DNA of 64,000 bases. Source: Microbacterium sp. LWH13-1.2. GTDB lineage: Bacteria > Actinomycetota > Actinomycetes > Actinomycetales > Microbacteriaceae. A program made the position numbers and the translations under genes. The notes below the pieces were generated by a model, which saw only the letters and a program-made list of their open reading frames with translations, did not search any database and was not told the origin of the DNA. This document shows, in pieces, positions 24,653-31,915 of this stretch (position 1 is its first letter; each line of letters begins with the position of its first letter). The stretch spans positions 496,001 to 560,000 of the forward strand of contig NZ_CP151635.1 in the NCBI RefSeq assembly GCF_038397735.1, given 5' to 3'.

Positions 24653-24659
24653 GCCCGGT

Positions 24660-25121
24660 TCAGAGCGGGCCGAGCACGTCCGGTACGGCGCGATCCAGGT
24701 GCAGTGCGCGCAGCGGCGCCAGGATCTCGCGCTCCTCGAAGCGGAAGTGCGATTCCATGATCGCGCCCACGCCGTCGAGGTGCCGTTCGATCGCCTCGGT
24801 GCTCTCGCCTCCCTCGACCGCGGTGCGGAGCGCGCCGAGAAGATGCGCGAGCATCGAGTGATCCTGCATGAGCTTGTCGATCACATCGCCGAGTTCGGGG
24901 TGCTCCTCGCGCAGGGCGGGGAACAGGACGCTGTCCTCGCTCAGATGATGTCCGTCGAGCGCCGAGCAGAATCCGATGCAGAACAGCGCGAGATCAGAGG
25001 CGGCATCCGGGGCGTCGGCGTCCGCGTCGAGCGCGGCCCTCGTCGCCTCCAGAGCCGCGCGGAGGCGGGTGTGCGCCCGGCGGAGCTCGTCATCCCAGGC
25101 GATCAGGCGGTCGGCATCCAT
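24660..25121 (-). CDS. Hemerythrin-domain protein
   Basis: This 153-residue four-helix protein carries the hemerythrin HHE pattern. GHHLSEDSVLFPAL (His and Glu ligands), QDHSMLAHLL and ESHFRFEEREILAPL hold the conserved His/Glu residues for a di-iron centre. Such small bacterial hemerythrins sense or bind oxygen, nitric oxide or peroxide, or handle iron; the specific role is not visible. It converges on the phosphodiesterase with only 7 bp between stops. The start is ATG 25121. Confidence 0.85.
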   Translation of the reverse strand: MDADRLIAWDDELRRAHTRLRAALEATRAALDADADAPDAASDLALFCIGFCSALDGHHLSEDSVLFPALREEHPELGDVIDKLMQDHSMLAHLLGALRTAVEGGESTEAIERHLDGVGAIMESHFRFEEREILAPLRALHLDRAVPDVLGPL

Positions 25122-25153
25122 CCCGGTCAGTCTAGGTCGGTCGTGCCGATCCG

Positions 25154-25549
25154 TCAGAGGGTGCGATCGAAGGCACCCTTGCGCGACACGATCTCCTTGC
25201 CGAGCGGCATCAGCGACACCGGCACCATCTTGAAGTCGGCGATGCCCATCGGGATGCCGATGATGGTGATGCACAGCGCGAGACCCGAGACGATGTGTCC
25301 GATGGCGAGCCACCAGCCCGCGAGGATCACCCAAAGCACGTTGCCGAGGAACGATCCGACGCCCGAGGTGGGCTTGCTGACGATCTCGCGTCCGAACGGC
25401 CAGATCGCGTACCGGGCGATCCGGAATGAGGCGATCGCCCAGGGGATCGTCACGATGGGGATGCACAGCAGGATGCCGGCGAGCATGTATCCGAGGAACA
25501 GAGCGAGCCCGGCGAAGATCAGCCAGATGATGTTGAGGATGGTGCGCAC
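25154..25549 (-). CDS. YccF domain-containing membrane protein
   Basis: This protein of about 131 residues carries two YccF repeats. Each has a hydrophobic hairpin ending in a Pro-rich turn (LCIPIVTIPWAIASFRIA and LCITIIGIPMGIADFKM) followed by PFGREIVSK or PLGKEIVSR. The family is an inner-membrane protein of unknown function. GTG 25549 gives the standard RTILNIIW N-terminus; an ATG ten codons upstream (25579) is possible but adds a charged extension uncommon in the family. It lies 32 bp upstream of the hemerythrin gene on the same strand, so they may share an mRNA. Confidence 0.88.
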   Translation of the reverse strand: MRTILNIIWLIFAGLALFLGYMLAGILLCIPIVTIPWAIASFRIARYAIWPFGREIVSKPTSGVGSFLGNVLWVILAGWWLAIGHIVSGLALCITIIGIPMGIADFKMVPVSLMPLGKEIVSRKGAFDRTL

Positions 25550-25705
25550 GACACGATCCTCGCATCGACGCCTGTACATCCGCCTTTCGGCGACGCCGGC
25601 CGAATGGCCACCGGCCGTTCACCATCCGTGCACCTGCGGGTCTTCGGTCAGCCATGCGGTGTGGGTGATGTGGGGTGATACCCGTCTGATTCCCTCAGGA
25701 GCCCC

Positions 25706-28700
25706 ATGTCCCGCCTGCACTCCGCGGCTGCGGTCACGACGGTCTGCGCACTCAGCGCCGCCGCCCTGCTCGCCGTTCCGCTCGCCGCCACCGGCGCCGA
25801 ATCCGGTGTCCGCATCAACGAAGTCGAATCCAGCGGGGGAGTGCCCGGCGACTGGATCGAGTTCGTCAACACGTCGGCCGTGGCCGTCGATCTGAGCGGC
25901 TACGTCGTCAAGGACAACGGCGAGGACGAGTCGTACACGTTCCCCGACGGCACGATCGTCGAGCCTGGCGCCTATCTCGTGATCGACGAAGGGGCTGCGG
26001 GCGTCGGCGACTTCGCCTTCGGACTCGGCAAGGAAGACCAGGTGCGTCTGTTCGACCCGAGCGCCGTGCTCGTCGACGAGACGTCGTGGGCGGCTCACGC
26101 TGCAGCGACCTGGGGTGCCCGCGACGTCGAGGGCGCCGTGGAATGGGCGGACACCTCCGAGCCCACGAAGGGCGCCGTCAACGTCTTCGCTGTCGATAAC
26201 CCTCTGGGCGGCAGCATCGTCATCAACGAGGTCGACTCGCAGCCGGCCGACTGGGTCGAGTTCCACAACGCGGGCGATGCTCCTCTCGACATCTCGGGCT
26301 ACGAGATCCGCGACAACTCCGACGACCACCGTTGGCAGTTCCTGCCGGGAACGGAGATCGCCGCGGGCGAGTTCCTCGTCGTCGCGGAAGGTTCGATCGG
26401 GCTCGTCGACGGCATCGAGACCGCGTTCCGCGATCCGATCGGCATCGGCAGCGCCGACCGCATCCGCCTCTTCGACGACACAGGACTCCTGGTCGACGAC
26501 ACGCTCCCGTGGAGCGGCCATGCCGCGATCGACGGCGACGTCATCGCCGCGACTCTCGCGCGCTGCCCCGACGGCCAGGGCGCCTTCGTGCTCGCCTATT
26601 CGACTCCGGGGGCGGCGAACGCGTGCGTCATGCCCGACGTCCTGATCAACGAGATCGAGTCCAACGGCGACACGACCGACTGGGTCGAGGTCGTCAACAC
26701 GGGCAGCACCCCGGTCGACCTCTCGGGCTGGACCGTGATGGACGGCGACCCCGTGGGCCATGCAGCAGAGACCACGCCGCTACCCGCGGGAACGGTGCTC
26801 GCACCCGGCGCGTATCTCGTCTTCGACCAGCCGACCGATTTCGTGTTCGGTCTGGGCAACGGCGATACGGTCACGCTGCGCGATGCGAACCTCAACGTCG
26901 TCGACGAGCACGTGTACGCGGCACATGCGGCCGGCGTGCTCGCCCGCTGTGCGGACGGCAGCGGCGACTTCGTCGACATCGGAGTCTCGACCAAGGGCCT
27001 GCGCAACGCATGCGGCAATCCGGTGCGCATCAACGAGGTCGAGTCAGACGGCGGCTCACCGGGCGACTGGATCGAACTGGTCAACCCGACAGCATCCGCT
27101 CTCGACGTCTCGGGCGTCGTCGTGAAGGACGACGACGACACCCACTCGCACGTCATCCCGGCAGGGACCTCGATCGCAGCCGGCGGATACCTCGTCATCG
27201 AGGGCGCCGACCTCGGCTTCGGCCTCGGGGACGGCGACTCGGTGCGCGTCTTCGACGGTGACCTCCTCATCGACTCCACCACCTGGGGCGCAGGGCACGC
27301 GGCGACCACGTGGGGTCGCTGCCCTGACGTCACCGGCGCCTTCGCCGTCACCGCCGAGAGCACCAAGGGCGCGGCGAACCTCTGCGCCGGCGAGATCGCC
27401 GTCTCGCCGTGGCCGGGTTCTGCCGACGTCCGCGTGCTCGACACCGTTCCGACGTTCCTCGAGGACAGCTCGGGTCTCGACGTGCAGGAGACCGCTGACG
27501 GCACGTTCCTCTGGGCCGTCGACAACGGCGAGGGGCGCATCTGGAAGCTCGAGGCCCACGCCGACGGCTCGTTCACGCAGATCGACGGCTGGGAATCGGG
27601 CAAGCGCGTGCGATTCCAGAAGGATGCCGCGAACCCGGGTGCGGCGGGTCCCGACACCGAGGGCATCACGGTCGACGGCGCCGGCTCGGTCTACGTCGCT
27701 TCGGAGCGCGACAACAGCGCCAAGGGCGTGAACCAGAACACGGTGCTCAAGGTCGACCCCGAGGCCGCGTCCGGTGACCTCGTCGCGCAGCAGGAGTGGG
27801 ATCTTACGACGCTGCTGCCCGCCGTGGGGGCGAACCTCGGCATGGAGGCCGTGCAGTGGGTGCCCGACAGTGCGCTCGACGGCGCGCTCTTCGACACCAA
27901 CACCGGAGCGGCCTATGACTCGACGGACTACGCCGGTCACGGCGGCGGCCTGTTCTTCGTCGCGGTCGAGGACAACGGTCATGTCTACGCCTTCGCGCTC
28001 GGCGCGGACGGCACGGCGACGCTGGTGTCGGAGATCGCGCCGGGTCTCGCAGGGGTCATGGCGCTCGACTACGACAGCGTCCTCGACGTGCTGTGGGCCG
28101 TGTGCGACGACGGTTGCCACGGGCAGTCGGCGCAGATCACGCTGAACGGCACCGCACAGCCGGGGATCGCGCACTTCGCGCGCCCCGCAGGCATGCCCGA
28201 CATCAACAACGAGGGCTTCGCCACTGCTCCGGCTTCACTGTCGGTCGACGGCCAGCGTCCCGTGTGGTGGTTCGCCGACGGCTTCGCCTCTGAGGCATTG
28301 CGAGTCGGGAGCCTTCCGGGCGCGACGGAGGAGAACCCGGGTGGGACCCCGGGAGGTACCCCCGGCGCTCAGAACCCTCCGCTTCCCGGCACGGCTCTCA
28401 GCGACGCCAACCGCAACGGCGTCACGGTGAACCCGGCGGTCGCGGCACGCGGCTCGCAGGTGACGGTGACGGCTGGCGGCGGCGTCGCCGGTGACCGGAT
28501 CACGGTCTGGATGTACTCCGACCCCGTGCAGCTGGCCTCCGGTGCCGCGTCCGCGTCCGGTGCACTCACGGTGACTATTCCGACGGATGCCGCCCTCGGC
28601 GCCCACCGGATCGCGGTGTACTCGGCAGCCGGCGAGCTGATCGGATGGGCGGACATCCGCATCACGGACCCGAGCGGACTCGCCGCGACGGGCGCCGCGG

Positions 28701-28783
28701 TGCCCGTCGCCGTCATCGCGCTGGCTCTGATGCTGCTCATCGCCGGTGCGCTGATCGTCCGTCGGCGCCGCGGCACAGTCTGA
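25706..28783 (+). CDS. Cell-wall-anchored surface protein with four lamin-tail domains and LAATG sorting signal
   Basis: This is a 1025-residue exported protein. After a signal peptide (about 1-32) come four lamin-tail domains, starting near residues 34, 171, 312 and 440. Each opens with an INEVES-like strand and a DWIEFVN-like strand, then LSGY. A beta-propeller-like region (about 565-865) has WAVDNGEGRIWKLE, DTEGITVDGAGSVYVASERD and GMEAVQWVPD, resembling esterase-like or phytase-like propellers. A linker GGTPGGTPG, one Ig-like module, then LAATG, a hydrophobic helix and RRRR at the C-terminus follow. LAxTG is the motif used by class E sortases of Actinobacteria, so covalent wall attachment is likely. 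Calcium or DNA binding by the lamin-tail domains is only a guess. CAGGAG precedes the ATG. Confidence 0.85.
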   Translation: MSRLHSAAAVTTVCALSAAALLAVPLAATGAESGVRINEVESSGGVPGDWIEFVNTSAVAVDLSGYVVKDNGEDESYTFPDGTIVEPGAYLVIDEGAAGVGDFAFGLGKEDQVRLFDPSAVLVDETSWAAHAAATWGARDVEGAVEWADTSEPTKGAVNVFAVDNPLGGSIVINEVDSQPADWVEFHNAGDAPLDISGYEIRDNSDDHRWQFLPGTEIAAGEFLVVAEGSIGLVDGIETAFRDPIGIGSADRIRLFDDTGLLVDDTLPWSGHAAIDGDVIAATLARCPDGQGAFVLAYSTPGAANACVMPDVLINEIESNGDTTDWVEVVNTGSTPVDLSGWTVMDGDPVGHAAETTPLPAGTVLAPGAYLVFDQPTDFVFGLGNGDTVTLRDANLNVVDEHVYAAHAAGVLARCADGSGDFVDIGVSTKGLRNACGNPVRINEVESDGGSPGDWIELVNPTASALDVSGVVVKDDDDTHSHVIPAGTSIAAGGYLVIEGADLGFGLGDGDSVRVFDGDLLIDSTTWGAGHAATTWGRCPDVTGAFAVTAESTKGAANLCAGEIAVSPWPGSADVRVLDTVPTFLEDSSGLDVQETADGTFLWAVDNGEGRIWKLEAHADGSFTQIDGWESGKRVRFQKDAANPGAAGPDTEGITVDGAGSVYVASERDNSAKGVNQNTVLKVDPEAASGDLVAQQEWDLTTLLPAVGANLGMEAVQWVPDSALDGALFDTNTGAAYDSTDYAGHGGGLFFVAVEDNGHVYAFALGADGTATLVSEIAPGLAGVMALDYDSVLDVLWAVCDDGCHGQSAQITLNGTAQPGIAHFARPAGMPDINNEGFATAPASLSVDGQRPVWWFADGFASEALRVGSLPGATEENPGGTPGGTPGAQNPPLPGTALSDANRNGVTVNPAVAARGSQVTVTAGGGVAGDRITVWMYSDPVQLASGAASASGALTVTIPTDAALGAHRIAVYSAAGELIGWADIRITDPSGLAATGAAVPVAVIALALMLLIAGALIVRRRRGTV

Positions 28784-28800
28784 CACCCGCATCCCGAAAC

Positions 28801-28846
28801 GACGAGAGGGAGGATGCGCGAGAACCCGCGCATCCTCTCTCTCGTC
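28801..28846. terminator. Long bidirectional hairpin between surface-protein gene and ESX-like operon
   Basis: A 20-bp stem (one G-U) with a 6-base loop, GACGAGAGGGAGGATGCGCG pairing with the matching downstream arm, lies between convergent transcription units. Confidence 0.9.
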
Positions 28847-28876
28847 TGCGCTGCCGCGGCAGTGTTCGAAGCGGTG

Positions 28877-29167
28877 TCAGAAGCCGAGCACGGCGCGGGC
28901 GCCGTCGGAGTCCGCCTGGCGGTACTCCTCGGCGAGGCGTGCGGCACGTTCGGCGGAGAGACGCAGGGTGCCCGCGTGCAGGCGCCACTGCGAGTCGAGC
29001 GCCGAAGAACGCCGTGTGTACGCGTTCTGGGCCTCGCCCTCCCAGCGGCTGCGGAGGTCCTGCGAAGTGCCTGCGAGGGAGTCGAGCGATTCGACGATCG
29101 AGGCGGCGGACGCTGCGCAGCTCGCGGCCGCTTCGGCGAGCCGGTCGGGGTCGACCTTGAGATCCAT
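28877..29167 (-). CDS. WXG100 family (ESAT-6-like) secreted protein
   Basis: This 96-residue helical hairpin protein has the defining W-x-G turn in RSRWEGEAQNAY (Trp42, Gly44). WXG100 proteins are exported as dimers by the type VII (ESX) system. A Y-x3-D/E-type export signal is plausible at EEYRQADSD near the C-terminus. ATG 29167 follows the previous gene's stop by one base, so translation is coupled; it is the last gene of a five-gene minus-strand operon. The partner could be the EspC-like protein at the operon start or a homodimer. Confidence 0.88.
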   Translation of the reverse strand: MDLKVDPDRLAEAAASCAASAASIVESLDSLAGTSQDLRSRWEGEAQNAYTRRSSALDSQWRLHAGTLRLSAERAARLAEEYRQADSDGARAVLGF

Positions 29168-29168
29168 G

Positions 29169-29570
29169 TCAGCGCTCCAGTCCGGGGGACGGGTACCCGC
29201 GGCGCGCATCCGACTTCAGGCTCGTCGCGATGTCGGAATCCTCGCCGAACAGCTCCGCGCTGCGATCGGCGAGCGTCGACATCGCGTTGTGCTGCGCCTG
29301 CGCGATCGTCTCGAGCGTCACCTGGGCCAGAGCCTGGAGCGTGAGCGCCTCGGCGGCGGGACCGAACTCGAGACCGGCGAGCTTTCCGCCGACCTTGGCA
29401 CGGACGGTGACCTCGCCTCGCGGGCTGCGTGCCGACTCGACGAGCGTCTCGACATCGGTCGCCAGTGCCTGAGCGCGTGCCTGGTTCTGCTGCGCCTGCC
29501 GGTTGATGTCGTCGAGCTGCTTGCGGGCGGCCGCGAAACCCTCGTCGATGCCGGATGTGCTGTCGTCCAT
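29169..29570 (-). CDS. YbaB/EbfC-like protein of an ESX-associated operon
   Basis: This 133-residue protein has a helical N-terminus (KQLDDINRQAQQNQARAQAL). A YbaB/EbfC-like core follows (GEVTVRAKVGGKLAGLEFGP, then a long helix). YbaB-like proteins are regular members of actinobacterial ESX loci (the EspL type) and may act as cytoplasmic chaperones or regulators for substrates rather than as general nucleoid proteins. The start at 29570 has AGGGAG upstream; an in-frame ATG five codons earlier is less well placed. It is tightly coupled to the WXG100 gene downstream. Confidence 0.75.
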   Translation of the reverse strand: MDDSTSGIDEGFAAARKQLDDINRQAQQNQARAQALATDVETLVESARSPRGEVTVRAKVGGKLAGLEFGPAAEALTLQALAQVTLETIAQAQHNAMSTLADRSAELFGEDSDIATSLKSDARRGYPSPGLER

Positions 29571-29581
29571 ATCGTTCTCCC

Positions 29582-30148
29582 TCATTCCTGCACGGTCACG
29601 CCGGTCGGGACCTCGGGCACGTCTCCGGGCCAAGACCCGAGCCGCTCGCGGTTGCTGGCGCCCTGATCCTTGTCCTCCATCAGGTCGATGGCGGCCGTGC
29701 TGTACGGCTTCGGCGACGAGGTGGAGTCGCGCACCCACCCTGCCTGCGCCGCGGCGGCCCCCACATCGAAGCCCCCACTCGACGAGGTCCGCACCCTGAT
29801 GTCGATGCGCGCATTCGGCATGTAGCCCTCGCGCACCGACCAGACCGAAGACACCACGAAATCGACCAGCGCTGCTCCGTCGGCGATCGCGAAGCCGGGC
29901 TCGACCTCGAGCCCGATCGCGTACCCCGTGTTGCCCTTCACGTTGGGCTTGTCGCCGCCCGCGATGTCGGAGACGGTGATGCCGGGGATCGACTCGAAGG
30001 ACTCGCGCAGCTCGGCCAGGGTCTGCCCGCCCGAGGCGGCGTCGTGCGGAATCCCGCTGTCGGAGCCGCCACCCCCGAACGAGCATCCCGTGAGCGCGAG
30101 CACTCCCACGGCGACGACGGAGAGTGCGGACCAGCGCCTAGCGGCCAT
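29582..30148 (-). CDS. Lipoprotein of the ESX-associated operon, candidate immunity protein
   Basis: This 188-residue exported lipoprotein has a signal peptide with lipobox LALTGC (Cys22). A short Gly/Ser linker is followed by a compact alpha/beta domain of about 130 residues (LAELRESFESIPGITVSD, FVVSSVWSVREGYMPNA, RIDIRVRT). No family was recognised. Its start codon lies inside the end of the 436-residue candidate effector gene (11-bp overlap), so the two are produced together. A surface-anchored partner made with a candidate secreted effector could be an immunity protein or an export accessory; both are inference. Confidence 0.8.
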   Translation of the reverse strand: MAARRWSALSVVAVGVLALTGCSFGGGGSDSGIPHDAASGGQTLAELRESFESIPGITVSDIAGGDKPNVKGNTGYAIGLEVEPGFAIADGAALVDFVVSSVWSVREGYMPNARIDIRVRTSSSGGFDVGAAAAQAGWVRDSTSSPKPYSTAAIDLMEDKDQGASNRERLGSWPGDVPEVPTGVTVQE

Positions 30149-31448
30149 AGTTCATCATGTCCTCGAGTCGGTACTGCATGTCTGACCAGATGCTGACATC
30201 CGAGATGCCTGCGTATGCGGGGTTGGTGTTGCCGGAGAATCCCATGCTCTCGAGGATCGTCTCGTTGTAGGCCCCGGTGACCTCGAAGACTCCGCGGCCG
30301 TCGACGTTGCGCAGGCGGAAGGCGACCTCGCCCGGGTACTCGGGATGCCCGGGCTGGGCGGCGATCACGAAGCCGTCGTCGGTGATCTGCTGAACGGAGA
30401 TGTCTCCCGCGGTGACGCCGGGGATGCCCATACCGAACAGAGAGGTCTGGATGGTCTGCCCCTCTCCGGTGAGCTGCATGTTGAGCTGCGAGTTGTCGCC
30501 CTCGCGGGAGGGGAGGAAGACGTGGCCGAACTCCTGCTGCAGCATCTGATTGAGCTGCTCGGTGGTCATATCCGTCTCTCCGAGGTCGAACTGGTGCGAA
30601 TAGCCCAGGTCGTACTCGCCTTCGAACACGTGATCGGAGCCGGGGTAAGGCGTCGGGCCGGGGTTGTAGGTGTCGCCCATCCCGCCGGGCGGGATCGCTC
30701 CGGGCAGACCGCCGAGCGGGCCGAGGAGCTTGCCAGGGGGGAACTGCTCGAGGAGTTCGCCGAGCAGGTCTTCCAGACGCTGGTGGAACGGGATGATCGC
30801 GCGGTAGAGGTCGGTGGCCAGGCGAACCATCTCGCGCAGCGCCTGCAGCGCCCGATCGATGTTGGAGGTGACCTCGGCGATGACCTGTGCGCAGTTGTCG
30901 GCGAAATCCTGGATCACCTGCGCCTTCTTGTCGAGCTCCCAGGGCCAGCTGCCGAACAGGAGGTCCTTGATGCTGCCGCCGACGGTCGAGAGCAGCTCGA
31001 AGCCCGCACACACCAGGGAACGCATGATCTCGACCGCGCGCACGCACAGTTGAAGCGCCTGACTCATGACCTTCGACCAGTCGGCGATCGAGTGCGTCGC
31101 CGACTGGAGGACTCGCAGCGATCCCTCCACGACGACCGCGGTGATCCCCTGCACATGGCCGCTGATCTGGGTCAACGCCTGCTGGTAGAGCGCGGAGGTC
31201 GACTGCACGTCGCCGGCGTAGGTCTCCCAGGCATGGGAGGCCTGATAGAGCCCCGCCGGGTCTCCTGCCACCTGCTCGAGCAATTGCTCCAGAGGGCGGA
31301 CGAACTGCATGATCTCGGACGCGAAACCGCTCAGTCCACCGCCGCAGTCGTCACCGGCCCCTCCGGCCGGAGGGAGCTGGCTGCTCCAGCTTCCGGAGGC
31401 GAGCGAGGATGCGGCGGCGTCAGCCTCGGGGAGGACAGCAGTGCTCAT
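30138..31448 (-). CDS. ESX-type substrate with helical N-domain and unrecognised C-terminal domain (candidate effector)
   Basis: This 436-residue protein has no signal peptide. Residues about 40-240 are long amphipathic helices (LEQLLEQVAGDPAGLYQASH, SHAWETYAGDVQ with a W-x-x-Y turn, and more), like WXG/LXG-type export domains. A Pro/Gly-rich linker follows (about 240-285, PGAIPPGGMGDTYNPGPTPY). A separate C-terminal alpha/beta domain of about 140 residues (SQLNMQLTGEGQTIQTSLFG, GEVAFRLRNVDGRGVFEVTG, SDMQYRLEDMMNYGR) was not recognised. Helical export module plus linker plus variable end is the plan of polymorphic type VII effectors. It starts one base after the EspC-like gene and overlaps the lipoprotein. 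Enzyme activity cannot be assigned. Confidence 0.75.
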   Translation of the reverse strand: MSTAVLPEADAAASSLASGSWSSQLPPAGGAGDDCGGGLSGFASEIMQFVRPLEQLLEQVAGDPAGLYQASHAWETYAGDVQSTSALYQQALTQISGHVQGITAVVVEGSLRVLQSATHSIADWSKVMSQALQLCVRAVEIMRSLVCAGFELLSTVGGSIKDLLFGSWPWELDKKAQVIQDFADNCAQVIAEVTSNIDRALQALREMVRLATDLYRAIIPFHQRLEDLLGELLEQFPPGKLLGPLGGLPGAIPPGGMGDTYNPGPTPYPGSDHVFEGEYDLGYSHQFDLGETDMTTEQLNQMLQQEFGHVFLPSREGDNSQLNMQLTGEGQTIQTSLFGMGIPGVTAGDISVQQITDDGFVIAAQPGHPEYPGEVAFRLRNVDGRGVFEVTGAYNETILESMGFSGNTNPAYAGISDVSIWSDMQYRLEDMMNYGR

Positions 31449-31449
31449 G

Positions 31450-31758
31450 TCATCCCTCCGCGGCGATGCGGTCGAGGTCGGCGCGACCGGTGTCGTCGAC
31501 GGTGCGGAAACCCTCGACGGCCTTCTGCACGCCGTCGGCGGTGCGCTGCGACACGGTCCCGACGAATCCGGCTGCGCCCTCGACGGCGGCGCCGATCGAG
31601 TTGAGGATCGGAGGGATGAACGCCCCGATCGGGCCGAATGCCATGCCTGGAACGGCTGAGGTGATGCTGCCGCGCGACGACGCCAGCTGTGCTGCCGCCT
31701 CCGTCAACGCACTGCGTGCGGCCTCGTAGGCATCGCTGTGGACTTCGATCTCCGCCAT
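31450..31758 (-). CDS. EspC-like small helical protein, first gene of ESX-associated operon
   Basis: This 102-residue protein begins MAEIEVHSDAYEAARSALTE. A small hydrophobic Gly/Pro-rich centre (PGMAFGPIGAFIPPILNSIG) and a second helix ending FRTVDDTGRADLDRIAAEG follow. The layout matches the EspC/DUF2580-like small substrates found with ESX systems, where helix-turn-helix pairs with a WXG100 or larger substrate. GGGGAG precedes ATG 31758 at good spacing. An upstream in-frame extension to 31848 lacks a ribosome site and was rejected. It is tightly followed (1 bp) by the candidate effector. Confidence 0.7.
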   Translation of the reverse strand: MAEIEVHSDAYEAARSALTEAAAQLASSRGSITSAVPGMAFGPIGAFIPPILNSIGAAVEGAAGFVGTVSQRTADGVQKAVEGFRTVDDTGRADLDRIAAEG

Positions 31759-31915
31759 CGGTCGAGCTCCCCCCGAAATCTGCGTGTCCACCCGTCGGAG
31801 CGGCGAGCAGACAGGCTCCACGATAGGTCGGGCGCCCGGCGTTGCCAAGCTCCCGCTCCGAAGGTCGCCCTCGCCCGCGGTCGGTGTCGGTGGAGCGGCT
31901 TAGACTCATAGGGCC

